NCBI GenBank assembly: GCA_033764725.1
Contig: JANRIR010000073.1
Span: 1 to 64,000, forward strand
Origin: RI-43 sp033764725
Lineage (GTDB): Bacteria > Pseudomonadota > Alphaproteobacteria > Caulobacterales > Aquidulcibacteraceae
DNA: 64,000 bases
Reading direction: 5' to 3'
The translations under genes and the position numbers were made by a program. The notes under the pieces were generated by a model. That model was given only the letters and a program-made list of their open reading frames with translations. It was not told the origin of the DNA and made no database searches. Shown piece by piece: positions 7,748-16,550 of the stretch; position 1 is the first letter of the stretch; each line of letters begins with the position of its first letter.

Positions 7748-8644
7748 ATGGCCAAGGCCGGCAACGCGCCCATCATCATCAAGAAAATCAAGAAGGGCGG
7801 CCATGGCGGGCACCATGGCGGCGCCTGGAAGGTCGCCTACGCGGACTTCGTGACCGCCATGATGGCGTTCTTTTTGCTGATGTGGCTGATCAACACCACC
7901 AGCCCCGAGCAGCGCCGCGGCATCGCCGAATTTTTCGCACCCGCGAGCGTGTCGCGGGTGTCGAGCGGCTCGGGCGGGCTGCTGGCGGGGACGTCGTTTT
8001 CCGAATCCGGCGTGCGCAGCGACCGCTCCGCGCCCGTCACGGCCGTCACCGGCGCCCAGTCCTCGGGCGATGAAAACGGCGAGGCCGACGCCGTCAATGC
8101 GGAGTCCACGCCCAGCGAGGACGCCCTCGATCGCGCCCGCACGCTGCGCGAGAACGCCGAATTCGCCCGCGCCGAGGCGGCGATCCGCCAGGCCATGGCC
8201 GACCTGCCCGAAGTCGCCGAATTGTCCCGCCAGGTGATCATCGAGCAACGGCCGGAGGGCCTGCGCATCCAGATCATCGACCAGGAGGGGCGCTCCATGT
8301 TCGCCCCGGGCGCAGCCGAGCCCAATGAGCGCGCGCGCCGCCTGTTGACGGCGCTGTCGCGGGTCATCGCCGAACTCCCCAACAGGCTCGCCATCTCCGG
8401 CCACACGGATGGCTCGTCGCCGGGCGCGGGGACCTCCAATTGGGACCTCTCGTCCCAGCGCGCCAACAGCGCGCGGCGCATCCTGCAGGCCAACGGCATC
8501 CCGACGGACCGCATCTACGAAATCGCGGGCCGCGCCGATTCCGAGCCGCTTTTCCCCGACGACCCCACCCTGCCCGGCAACCGCCGCATCTCCATCACGC
8601 TCCTGCGCGAGGCGCCGCCGCTGCCCTTCGAGCACGGCTTGTGA
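7748..8644 (+). CDS. motB: Flagellar motor stator protein MotB
   Basis: This 298-aa stator subunit anchors the proton channel to peptidoglycan. The basic, Gly/His-rich N-terminus (IIIKKIKKGGHGGHHGG) precedes one transmembrane helix containing the proton-carrying Asp33 (AWKVAYADFVTAMMAFF). A plug and linker follow, and then an OmpA-type peptidoglycan-binding domain (ISGHTDGSSPGAGTSNWDLSSQRANSARRIL, residues ~218-248). motA is not adjacent, as is common in alphaproteobacteria. A non-flagellar PomB-like use cannot be excluded, but the motif set is that of MotB. Confidence 0.93.
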   Translation: MAKAGNAPIIIKKIKKGGHGGHHGGAWKVAYADFVTAMMAFFLLMWLINTTSPEQRRGIAEFFAPASVSRVSSGSGGLLAGTSFSESGVRSDRSAPVTAVTGAQSSGDENGEADAVNAESTPSEDALDRARTLRENAEFARAEAAIRQAMADLPEVAELSRQVIIEQRPEGLRIQIIDQEGRSMFAPGAAEPNERARRLLTALSRVIAELPNRLAISGHTDGSSPGAGTSNWDLSSQRANSARRILQANGIPTDRIYEIAGRADSEPLFPDDPTLPGNRRISITLLREAPPLPFEHGL

Positions 8645-8736
8645 CACGCGCCGCGCGGCCGGGGCGCGCAAGCGCACTTGACGCGAAGGGCGATGCGCGC
8701 CGACGATCAGGGCCAAGCAAGGGCGGTGCGGCGGAC

Positions 8737-9501
8737 GTGACACGGCAGTTCCCGACCAAGAATCTCCGCTTCTACCTGACCTCGCCGTCGGCGTGCCCCT
8801 ATCTGCCGCAGCGGCGCGAACGCAAGGTGTTCACCGGCCTCGACGGCCCGGAAGCCACCGTCCTCAATGACGCGCTGACGCATGCGGGCTTTCGCCGCTC
8901 GCAGAACATCGCGTATCGGCCCGCGTGCGATCATTGCGACGCCTGCATCTCGGCGCGCGTCGTGGTCGACCAGTTCGAGGTCAACCGGCGCTGGCGCAAG
9001 ATCGTGGCGCGCAACGCCGACCTTTCGCGCGCGCTGCGGCCTGCTGAAGCGACGGAAGAGCAATTCTGGCTGCTGCGGCGCTATCTCCAGGCGCGTCACG
9101 CCGAGGGCGGCATGGCGGAGATGAACCTGCTCGACTACGCCGCGATGGTCGAGGAATCCTCCGTGCGCACCCACATCGTGGAGTACCGCTTCACCGAGCC
9201 CGGCCCCGATCAGGGCGAGCTTGCGGCCGCGGCGCTGGTGGACGTGCTGCGCGACGGCCTGTCGTTGGTCTATTCCTTCTTCGACACGCGCGATGCGCGG
9301 CGCAGCCTCGGCGCCTTCACCATCCTCGACCACATCATGCAGGCGCGCGCGGCGGGCTTCGGCCACGTCTATCTCGGCTATTGGGTGCCCGGCAGCGAGA
9401 AAATGGCCTACAAGGCCGACTTCCAGCCGCTCGAATTATTGCGCGGCGGCGCCTGGACGCCGTTCGACACGGTGTTCCCGCCGCGCGGCGAGCGCGTCTG
9501 A
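8737..9501 (+). CDS. bpt: Aspartate/glutamate leucyltransferase (Bpt)
   Basis: This 254-aa transferase adds Leu from Leu-tRNA to proteins with N-terminal Asp or Glu, marking them for ClpAP/ClpS degradation (bacterial N-end rule). Family signatures are FYLTSPSACPYLPQRRERKVFT, the paired cysteines in YRPACDHCDACIS, and LGYWVPGSEKMAYKADFQPLE near the end. I chose the GTG at 8737 because homologues start just before the PTKNLRFYLT segment. A GTG at 8641 that overlaps the motB stop would add 32 residues of low-complexity sequence. Confidence 0.92.
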   Translation: MTRQFPTKNLRFYLTSPSACPYLPQRRERKVFTGLDGPEATVLNDALTHAGFRRSQNIAYRPACDHCDACISARVVVDQFEVNRRWRKIVARNADLSRALRPAEATEEQFWLLRRYLQARHAEGGMAEMNLLDYAAMVEESSVRTHIVEYRFTEPGPDQGELAAAALVDVLRDGLSLVYSFFDTRDARRSLGAFTILDHIMQARAAGFGHVYLGYWVPGSEKMAYKADFQPLELLRGGAWTPFDTVFPPRGERV

Positions 9502-9559
9502 CGCGGCGCGGGCCCGCGCGTAGACATTTCCCAAGCATATCACTTCAAACGCTCCATCG

Positions 9560-9601
9560 CCCCGGTCTCGCTGGAAGCGAGAACCGGGGCCCATGTTTTT
9601 T
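9560..9601. terminator. Intergenic hairpin between convergent bpt and M48 genes
   Basis: A 13-bp stem (CCCCGGTCTCGCT with its complement, one bulged A, loop GGA) at 9560-9589 is followed 6 nt later by six Ts (9596-9601). The T-run spacing is loose for an intrinsic terminator, and the flanking sequence resembles the palindromic repeat near 6190-6270, so it may be a repeat element used as a terminator. The remaining 9602-9728 has no gene. Confidence 0.45.
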
Positions 9602-9728
9602 GAGCCGAAGAAAGATGGGACCCGGATCAAGCTCCGCCTGTCCGGGGCGACGGGACTATTCCATGCTCTTCTTAGCGGTCTTGTAAGCGCAAGAGCGAGC
9701 GGTTGGTTTCCGCCTCGATTCAAACGGC

Positions 9729-10763
9729 CTAGCCCCACGGCCCTTTGCGCGACGTCGCCGGGGCCTCGACGCGCCCGCCGGCATAGCGCGCAAGCGCTTC
9801 AATGCGCTTTTCGATCGGCGGGTGCGTCGCGAACAGGCCGGCGAAATCGGCGTGCGGGTTCTCGATGAACATCTCGCGCACTTCCGCCGGCGCCTGCACT
9901 TTTGCGTTGCCGGAAATTTTCTGCAGCGCGGAAATCATCGCGTCGGGATTCTTGGTCAGCTCGACGGCGCCGGCGTCCGCCAGATATTCGCGCCGTCGCG
10001 ACAAGGAAAAGCGGATGACGATCGCCAGCGCATAGGCGATCGCGATCAGGGCGAGCGCGACAAGGATGGCCAGCCCTGCACCCCCGCCGCCGCCCCCGCC
10101 GGACGCGGATCGCCGCCGCGAGCCGCCGCCGCTTGAAATCCCGCCGCGCGTCAGCCCGCGAAAGCTGATCTCGGCGACGAAGGAAAAGATGCCGACGAAA
10201 ATCACCGCGATCACCAGAAGCCGCACGTCGCGGTTGCGGATATGCGTCAGCTCGTGGGCGAGCACGGCTTCGAGTTCCGCATCGTTCAGCGTATCCATCA
10301 GCCCGCGCGTGACGGTTATGGAATATTGCCCCTCATGCAGCCCTGTGGCGAAGGCGTTCAGCGCCGGTGTCTCCATCACGCGCAGCGCCGGCATCGTCAG
10401 GCCGCGCGAAATGCAGAGGTTTTCGAGCAGATTGTAGACGCGCGGATTGGCGGCGCGCGCGAGCGGACGCGCGCCGGTCGCTGCGTCGATCATGATTTGA
10501 TAAAACGCATACGCGATGGCGAACCAAAGGCCGGCGCCGATCAGCGCATACGGCCAGGCGCGCGCGAGCGCATCGGCCGCCCACAGGAACGGCCCGCTCA
10601 TGTCGCCCGGCGCAAGGCCCGGAAAGGTCTCGCCCGACAGGCCCGCATAAAGCAGGAACAAACCGTACGTGACGAGCATCAGCAAAATCGGAAACCCGAG
10701 CAGCAACAGCCCGGATCGCCAATTGTTGGCCCAGATGTGCGTTTGCAGCCCGTAGGCGCCCAT
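9729..10763 (-). CDS. M48 family membrane metalloprotease (HtpX-like)
   Basis: This 344-aa integral membrane protease is of the HtpX/Ste24 type, which degrades damaged membrane proteins. It has two N-terminal membrane helices (residues ~18-40 and 70-92) and a zinc motif HELTH at 170-174 (AVLAHELTHIRNRD). Two further helices (~185-205 and ~230-250) are separated by a Gly/Ser-rich loop (SSGGGSRRRSASGGGGGGG). The third ligand is in the REYLADAGAV region. The substrate-groove segment NAFATGL is present. It lies 29 nt downstream of lemA, a frequent partnership. Confidence 0.92.
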   Translation of the reverse strand: MGAYGLQTHIWANNWRSGLLLLGFPILLMLVTYGLFLLYAGLSGETFPGLAPGDMSGPFLWAADALARAWPYALIGAGLWFAIAYAFYQIMIDAATGARPLARAANPRVYNLLENLCISRGLTMPALRVMETPALNAFATGLHEGQYSITVTRGLMDTLNDAELEAVLAHELTHIRNRDVRLLVIAVIFVGIFSFVAEISFRGLTRGGISSGGGSRRRSASGGGGGGGAGLAILVALALIAIAYALAIVIRFSLSRRREYLADAGAVELTKNPDAMISALQKISGNAKVQAPAEVREMFIENPHADFAGLFATHPPIEKRIEALARYAGGRVEAPATSRKGPWG

Positions 10764-10792
10764 GGGGCCCGATCCTCAGGTGACGGCGCCCC

Positions 10793-11365
10793 TCAGGAGA
10801 AGCTGACCTTGGGGGCCTCCTCCAGCCTGCCGCGCTCTTCGCCCAGATCGAAGAAGTCGCGCTTGGCGAAGCCGAACGGCCCGGCGATGAGTACGGCGGG
10901 GAATTGCTCGATGGCGGTGTTGAATTCGTTCACCGCATTGTTGAAGAAGCGCCGCGCGGCGGCGATCTTGTTTTCGATGTCGGACAATTCCGCCTGCAAT
11001 TGCTGGAAGTTGGTGTTGGCCTTGAGGTCCGGATAGGCTTCCGCGATGGCGATCAGGCGGCCGAGCGCTGCGGTCAGCACGCTTTCGGCTTGCGCCATCG
11101 CGGCGGGGTTCTTGGAGCCTTCGGCGCTGACCGCGGCGGCGCGCGCTTGCGTCACCGCCTCCAGCGTGCCGCGCTCATGGCCGGCGTAGCCCTTCACGGT
11201 CTCGACAAGGTTCGGGATCAGATCGTGCCGCTGCTTGAGCTGGACGTCGATATCGCCGAACGCCTGGTTGGTGTTCTGCCGCAGCGCGACGAGCCGGTTG
11301 TAGATGAGGATCAACGCCAGCGCGAGAACCACGCCGATGATCAGGATGATCCAACCGATGCCCAT
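10793..11365 (-). CDS. lemA: LemA family protein
   Basis: This 190-aa membrane-anchored protein has one N-terminal helix (residues 2-20, facing out) and a helical cytosolic or periplasmic domain with the family stretches YNRLVALRQNTNQAFGDIDVQLKQRHDLIPNLVETV and FNNAVNEFNTAIEQFPA. The LemA role is not established. Its consistent pairing with an M48 protease, as here, suggests an adaptor or scaffold for that protease. It begins the two-gene operon. Confidence 0.95.
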   Translation of the reverse strand: MGIGWIILIIGVVLALALILIYNRLVALRQNTNQAFGDIDVQLKQRHDLIPNLVETVKGYAGHERGTLEAVTQARAAAVSAEGSKNPAAMAQAESVLTAALGRLIAIAEAYPDLKANTNFQQLQAELSDIENKIAAARRFFNNAVNEFNTAIEQFPAVLIAGPFGFAKRDFFDLGEERGRLEEAPKVSFS

Positions 11366-11419
11366 GGAGGCTCCTCTCGTTCGCTGCAGGCGGCCTATAG
11401 CCCAAATCGGGACGCGACG

Positions 11420-13666
11420 CTAACCGCCCAGCGCGTCATGGAAGCGGCCCGAGCGCGAAAAGCCGCGCGGCGCCATGCGGCCAGAGGAGGCGCGCTTGCC
11501 GCGGAACTCCTTCCAATCGGGCACTGCGCGTTGGCGACCCGCTGAATCCACCCAGAACAGGCCGGCCGCCTTGTCGAACACCGCCACGTCCGCCAGCCCG
11601 CCGGTCTGGTAGGATTGCAGCTTGACGCCCCGCCCGCGCGGCATTTCCGGCAATTCGGAAAGATCAAAGATGAGCAATTTGCGGTTCTCGCCGATCACCG
11701 CGAGCTGATCGCCCTCCAGCGCGGCGACCGCGCGCGTCGGCGCCGTCATCACCTGCTTGCCCGCCTTGCGCGCCGAGAGCATGTCCTCCTCCGGCGCGAT
11801 GAAGCCATAGCCGTCGAGGCTGGCCATGACGCGCTTGGCGCCGGGCGTGTGTGCGAACAGCGCAACGATCTCGTGATCTTCGTCGAGGTCGATCATCAGC
11901 CTGATCGGTTCGCCCGCGCCGCGGCCGCCGGGCAGCTTGTGGGCATCAAGCGTAAACGCGCGACCGTCGGACGCGATGGCGATGATCTTGTCGGTGGTCT
12001 GGGCGTGGAACACGAAGGCGGGGCCGTCGCCCTCCTTGAACTTGGTGCTTTCCAGATCGGTCACATGCCCCTTGAGCGTGCGCACCCAGCCCTTCTCCGA
12101 GAGAACGACCGTCACCGGCTCGCGCACGATGAAGGCCTCGACGCTGATCTCTGCGGATTGCTCATCCACCGCGCCGAAGGTCGCGCGGCGGCGGCCGAGC
12201 TTCGTCTCCGGCGCGAACAATTTGCGCGTCTCTTTCAGTTCGCCGGCGATGCGGCGCCATTGCTTCTTGGCGTCCGCCAGCAGCGCCAGGAGATCTTTCT
12301 GCTCTTCGCGAAGCTTTTCATCCTCGCGGCGCAGCTCCATCTCCTCCAGCTTGCGCAACTGGCGCAGGCGGGTGTTGAGGATGGCCTCGGCCTGCACATC
12401 GCTCAAGGTGAAGCGCTGGATCAGCACCGGCTTGGGCTCATCCTCGGTGCGGATGATGCGGATCACCTCGTCGAGGTTGAGGAAAACGATCAGCAGGCCG
12501 GCGAGGATTTCCAGGCGCGCAGCGATCTTCTCCAGGCGATGCTCGGAGCGGCGGCGCAGCACGTCGCGGCGATGGTCGAGAAACGCCTGCAGCGCTTCGC
12601 CCAGACCCATGACGCGCGGCACGCCGGCGGCGTCGAGCACGTTGAGGTTCAGCGGAATGCGCACTTCGAGATCGGACAGCTTGAACAGGCTCTCCATCAG
12701 AACCGCCGGCTCGACATTGCGCGATTTCGGCTCGATCACGAGGCGGATGGTTTCGGCGCTTTCGTCGCGCACATCGCCCAGAAGCGGCGATTTCTTCGTT
12801 TCGATAAGCGCGGCGAGCTCGGCCTCGAGCTTGTTCTTCTGCACCATGTAGGGAATTTCGGTGACGATGATGCGCCATTGGCCGCGGCCGAGATCCTCAA
12901 CCTCCCAGCGCGCGCGCAGGCGAAACCCGCCGCGCCCGGCAGCGTAGGCCTCGCGGATGTTCTCTTTCGGCTCCACGACGATGCCGCCGGTCGGGAAATC
13001 GGGGCCGGGAACGATCTCGATCAGCTCATCGATCGTCGCCTTCGGCTTGTCGATCAGCAGGAGGCACGCATCGATGAGCTCGGCGGCGTTGTGCGGCGGG
13101 ATCGACGTCGCCATGCCGACCGCGATGCCGGATGCGCCGTTGGCCAACAGATTGGGAAACGCCGCCGGCAGCACCACGGGCTCCTCGTCGGAGCCGTCAT
13201 AATTGTCGCGGAAATCGACGGCGTTCTCGTCGATGCCTTCGAGAAGCGCTTCGGCCGCCTTGGTCAGGCGGCTTTCGGTGTAGCGCATCGCGGCGGGGTT
13301 ATCGCCGTCGATATTGCCGAAATTGCCTTGCCCATCGACGAGCGGATAGCGCGAGGAAAAATCCTGCGCGAGGCGGACAAGCGCGTCATAGATCGCCTGG
13401 TCGCCATGCGGGTGGAACGTGCCCATCACGTCGCCGACCACTTTGGCGCTCTTCTTGAACGCCGCGTCGGGCGTCAGGCGCAGGCGGCTCATCGCATAGA
13501 GCACGCGCCGGTGTACCGGCTTCAGCCCGTCGCGCACGTCCGGCAGCGCGCGCGCCGTGATGGTGGAGAGCGCATAGGCGAGATAGCGGCGCGACAGCGC
13601 TTCGCCGATGGGTTCCTCGATGGTGCGTCCGCCCTCCGGCGGCGTGAGCGTGAGATCGTCGGCCAT
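11420..13666 (-). CDS. parC: DNA topoisomerase IV subunit A
   Basis: This 748-aa subunit breaks and rejoins DNA to decatenate replicated chromosomes. The catalytic Tyr129 lies in AAMRYTESRLT. The quinolone-region helix is GTFHPHGDQAIYDALVRL (~82-99), where Gln replaces the Ser of E. coli ParC. The C-terminal half has the divergent GyrA-type beta-pinwheel blades without a GyrA box, supporting ParC over GyrA. It is close to recO (27 nt gap) and belongs to the leftward core block. Confidence 0.96.
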   Translation of the reverse strand: MADDLTLTPPEGGRTIEEPIGEALSRRYLAYALSTITARALPDVRDGLKPVHRRVLYAMSRLRLTPDAAFKKSAKVVGDVMGTFHPHGDQAIYDALVRLAQDFSSRYPLVDGQGNFGNIDGDNPAAMRYTESRLTKAAEALLEGIDENAVDFRDNYDGSDEEPVVLPAAFPNLLANGASGIAVGMATSIPPHNAAELIDACLLLIDKPKATIDELIEIVPGPDFPTGGIVVEPKENIREAYAAGRGGFRLRARWEVEDLGRGQWRIIVTEIPYMVQKNKLEAELAALIETKKSPLLGDVRDESAETIRLVIEPKSRNVEPAVLMESLFKLSDLEVRIPLNLNVLDAAGVPRVMGLGEALQAFLDHRRDVLRRRSEHRLEKIAARLEILAGLLIVFLNLDEVIRIIRTEDEPKPVLIQRFTLSDVQAEAILNTRLRQLRKLEEMELRREDEKLREEQKDLLALLADAKKQWRRIAGELKETRKLFAPETKLGRRRATFGAVDEQSAEISVEAFIVREPVTVVLSEKGWVRTLKGHVTDLESTKFKEGDGPAFVFHAQTTDKIIAIASDGRAFTLDAHKLPGGRGAGEPIRLMIDLDEDHEIVALFAHTPGAKRVMASLDGYGFIAPEEDMLSARKAGKQVMTAPTRAVAALEGDQLAVIGENRKLLIFDLSELPEMPRGRGVKLQSYQTGGLADVAVFDKAAGLFWVDSAGRQRAVPDWKEFRGKRASSGRMAPRGFSRSGRFHDALGG

Positions 13667-13693
13667 TCTAGCGTCCTTCGCTGCGGGGCTTAC

Positions 13694-14422
13694 TCAGAGT
13701 CGCCCCGCAAAGCCTAATCGCTCGATCAGGCGCCGGCGTGCGTCGGGCAGGCCTTCGCCGCGCTGGTCGAACACCCGCCGCTCCAGGAAATAACCCGCCA
13801 GCGCCAGCGCGTCGGCGACGTCGCCTTCGGCGATCTCGGCCTGCGCATCGCGCAAGAATGGCGGCAAGCGCAGCAGCTTGTCGGCGAAGGGCGCGCCGGC
13901 CGCGGCGCTCGCCGCCCGCCCGGTGCGCGGACTGACCCAGGCGAGGTCGTCGGTCTCGCCGGTGAGCGCGCAGGCGCTCAGATCGAGGCCGTAGCCGATC
14001 TCCGCCAGGAGCCCGATCTCGAAACGGGCATAGAGCGCGGGCCACAGCTCCGCCTCCGGCAGCGTCTGGATCACGACATGCAGCGCGTCGAACAGGCCGG
14101 GATAGGCTTGGCGCTCCGGCGCGCAGGTGCGCACCAGCGCGATGGCGGTGGACAATCCCGCCAGCGCCGTCGGGTCGGCGAGCGCCTTGCCGGCATAGGG
14201 CTCGATCAGTTCAAGCGGTGAGAAGAAGCCGAGCTGTTCGCTCAGCCGCGCCTTCCAGCCCGCCCGCACGAGATTGCCCGCCTGAAGCGCCGGGGCCGCG
14301 CGGCGCCCGCCATGCACGACGCCGCCATAGCGGCCGTGTTCGCGCGAAAACAGATCGGCGACGAGCTTGCCCTCGCCGAACGGCCGCGCGCCGAGCACGA
14401 TCGCGTCGTCAGTCCAGTCCAT
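13694..14422 (-). CDS. recO: DNA repair protein RecO
   Basis: This 242-aa protein loads RecA with RecR in the RecFOR pathway. The N-terminal OB fold begins MDWTDDAIVLGARPFGEGKLVADLFSREHG and the alpha-helical domain follows. The zinc-finger cysteines of many RecO proteins are absent. The start at 14422 overlaps the preceding gene by 14 nt. It follows era through one unknown gene, a variant of the common era-recO order. Confidence 0.93.
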   Translation of the reverse strand: MDWTDDAIVLGARPFGEGKLVADLFSREHGRYGGVVHGGRRAAPALQAGNLVRAGWKARLSEQLGFFSPLELIEPYAGKALADPTALAGLSTAIALVRTCAPERQAYPGLFDALHVVIQTLPEAELWPALYARFEIGLLAEIGYGLDLSACALTGETDDLAWVSPRTGRAASAAAGAPFADKLLRLPPFLRDAQAEIAEGDVADALALAGYFLERRVFDQRGEGLPDARRRLIERLGFAGRL

Positions 14423-14933
14423 CGGCGCGGTCCCTCGCCGCATAAGCCGCGCGCAGCCTCCGCCCGCCCGGCTCGCCGCGCATGACGCAGGCGGGGCAGC
14501 CGCAGGGCGCGCGTTCATGCGCATCTGGGCGATGGCGCCAGCCGACGACGCCGCGCAACGGATAGATCGCCATGATCGCGCTGGCCGGCACGGGAGCGTC
14601 GAGCAGCACCTCCCAGCCGCGCGGATCGGGGCGCGCCGCAATGTCCGCGATGGCGGCGCTGGCGCGCGCCTCGGTCCACACCTCATTGTAGCGCGCATAA
14701 CGCACGATCTGTGCGTCGGGCACGCGCAGACGCACGCCGATCAAGGGTTCGCGGCGCCATTTCAGCACTTCGCGCGTCCACTGGTGCGTCAGCGTATGGC
14801 TCGGCAGAACTGGAAACGCGTAGATCCCCGCGCTGTCGTGCGCGCCGGGAAACAAGGCGCGCCCAGGCCGCAAACCGACGCGCCGGATCGTCTTCTCCAG
14901 ACGCGCCGGCGCGATATGGACGAACATCGCCAT
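14409..14933 (-). CDS. Conserved-looking protein of unknown function between era and recO
   Basis: This 174-aa protein is not recognised with certainty. It starts FVHIAPARLEKTIRRVGLRPGR and holds a central segment GIYAFPVLPSHTLTHQWTREVLKW. A Cys cluster near the C-terminus (APCGCPACVMRGEPG) could bind a metal. There is no signal peptide or membrane helix. The ATG at 14933 shares its first base with the era stop (TGATG), and its own 3' end overlaps recO by 14 nt, so it is translated as part of the lepB-rnc-era-recO operon. Tight coupling on both sides argues it is a real gene. Confidence 0.75.
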   Translation of the reverse strand: MAMFVHIAPARLEKTIRRVGLRPGRALFPGAHDSAGIYAFPVLPSHTLTHQWTREVLKWRREPLIGVRLRVPDAQIVRYARYNEVWTEARASAAIADIAARPDPRGWEVLLDAPVPASAIMAIYPLRGVVGWRHRPDAHERAPCGCPACVMRGEPGGRRLRAAYAARDRADGLD

Positions 14934-15850
14934 CAGCTGTCCCAATCAAGCCCGATGGCGGAGAAGCGCGCGCGCTCCTCGCTCCAGTTTTCTTTCACCT
15001 TGACGTGAAGGAACAAATGGATCGGGCGCTCGAACAGCGCCTCCATCTCCTTGCGCGCGGCCTGGCCGATCGCCTTCACCGTCTGGCCGTTTTCGCCGAT
15101 GGCGATTTTGCGCTGGCTGTCGCGCGCGACATAGATCGTCTGTTCGATGCGCGCCGAACCATCCTTGCGCTCCTGCCAGGTTTCGGTCTCGACGGTTGCT
15201 TCGTAGGGCACCTCGTCGTGCAGACGCAGCATGAGCTTTTCGCGCGTGATTTCGGCAGCCATCAGCCGCGACGGCGCATCGGCGAGCTGGTCTTCGGGGA
15301 ACAGCCACGGGCCCTTGGGCGCAAGGCCTGCGAGATGGTTTGCGAGATCGTCCACGCCGTCGCCGGAGAGCGCGCTGATCATGAACACGCCATCATAGGC
15401 GCCTGAATCGACAAGCCGCCTGGTCGCCGCCAACAGATCCTCGCGCGCCATCGCATCGATCTTGTTCAGCGCGAGAATGGCCTTCTTTCCGTGCTGCAGC
15501 AAATAATCGGTGATGCGCGCAACGTCCTCCTGCGCGTCGCCGCCCTCGCGGCGCACGAACGCGGCGGCGTCGACCAGATGGATGATCGCATCGGCGCCGT
15601 CGAGCGCCATCCAGGCGGAGCGCACCATGGCGCGGTCGAGCCGCCGGCGCGGCGCGAACACGCCCGGGGTGTCGATCAGCACCAATTGCGCTTCGCCGAC
15701 GAGCGCCACGCCGCGCAAGGGAAAGCGCGTCGTCTGCACTTTGTGGGTGACGATCGACACCTTCTTGCCGACGAGCCGGTTCACCAGCGTCGACTTGCCC
15801 GCATTCGGGGCGCCGAGAATGGCGACGACGGCGCAAGACCGCTCAGACAT
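14933..15850 (-). CDS. era: GTPase Era
   Basis: This 305-aa GTPase is needed for 16S rRNA maturation and 30S assembly. G1 is GAPNAGKST (residues ~10-18), G3 is DTPGVF, G4 is NKID and G5 is SALSGDG. The C-terminal KH domain has the signature KIAIGENGQTVKAIG. It overlaps rnc by 8 nt at its start and the downstream unknown gene by one base. Confidence 0.97.
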   Translation of the reverse strand: MSERSCAVVAILGAPNAGKSTLVNRLVGKKVSIVTHKVQTTRFPLRGVALVGEAQLVLIDTPGVFAPRRRLDRAMVRSAWMALDGADAIIHLVDAAAFVRREGGDAQEDVARITDYLLQHGKKAILALNKIDAMAREDLLAATRRLVDSGAYDGVFMISALSGDGVDDLANHLAGLAPKGPWLFPEDQLADAPSRLMAAEITREKLMLRLHDEVPYEATVETETWQERKDGSARIEQTIYVARDSQRKIAIGENGQTVKAIGQAARKEMEALFERPIHLFLHVKVKENWSEERARFSAIGLDWDS

Positions 15851-16550
15851 CGAGACCCGCCTGACGCAACAACGCCAACGCCGCGCTGCGTTCGGCGTCG
15901 CGCTTCGAGGAACCCTCCGCGCGCACGGGCTCGAGCCCTTCCACCGACGCCTCGACCACGAAGCGCGGGGCGTGATCTGGACCCTCGCGCGCAACGACCT
16001 CATAGCGCGGTTCGCTGCGTTTGCGCGCCGCCGCCCATTCCTGCAGCAGATTCTTCGGCGACCCCGGCGGGCGCGCGGCGGCGTCGAATTCCTCCGCCCA
16101 GTAGCGCTTGATGAACGCCTCGGCGGCGTCCAGCCCGCCTTCGAGATAGAGCGCGCCGATCACCGACTCGCACACGTCCGACAGGATCGTCTCCGCCAGC
16201 GGCGTCGGCGCATCGCGCCGGCCGCGTGCGGCGATCACCGCTTCGCCCAAGCCCGCCCGCCGCGCCGCGCGCGCGCAGGCGTCGCGATCGACCAGCGCAT
16301 TATAGCGCGCCGCCAGCTTGCCTTCCGCCTCGTCGGGATTCTGCGTGAACACCGCATGCGCCATCACCAGGCCGAGGACGCGGTCGCCCAGAAATTCCAG
16401 ACGCTCATAGGTTTGCACCGTGCGGCCATCGCCGGCGGCGCTCGCATGGGTCAAGGCTTGCTGCAGCAGCGCCGGGTCGCGAAAGCGCCACCCGATGCGC
16501 GCGCTCAGCGCGTCGAAGCGCGCGATATCCGCGTCGGGTCCCGCGTTCAT
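15843..16550 (-). CDS. rnc: Ribonuclease III
   Basis: This 235-aa double-strand-specific endoribonuclease has the catalytic signature ERLEFLGDRVLGLVMA (~45-60), the second acidic site SDVCESVIGALYLEGG (~119-134) and a C-terminal dsRNA-binding domain (LLQEWAAARKRSEPRYEV...). It processes rRNA and structured mRNAs. The start at 16550 overlaps the lepB stop (ATGA). Confidence 0.96.
   Translation of the reverse strand: MNAGPDADIARFDALSARIGWRFRDPALLQQALTHASAAGDGRTVQTYERLEFLGDRVLGLVMAHAVFTQNPDEAEGKLAARYNALVDRDACARAARRAGLGEAVIAARGRRDAPTPLAETILSDVCESVIGALYLEGGLDAAEAFIKRYWAEEFDAAARPPGSPKNLLQEWAAARKRSEPRYEVVAREGPDHAPRFVVEASVEGLEPVRAEGSSKRDAERSAALALLRQAGLDV

Noticed and set aside
8641..8736. N-terminal extension of Bpt from a GTG overlapping the motB stop
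   Set aside because: The added residues are low complexity and homologues begin at the later GTG; kept only as an alternative.
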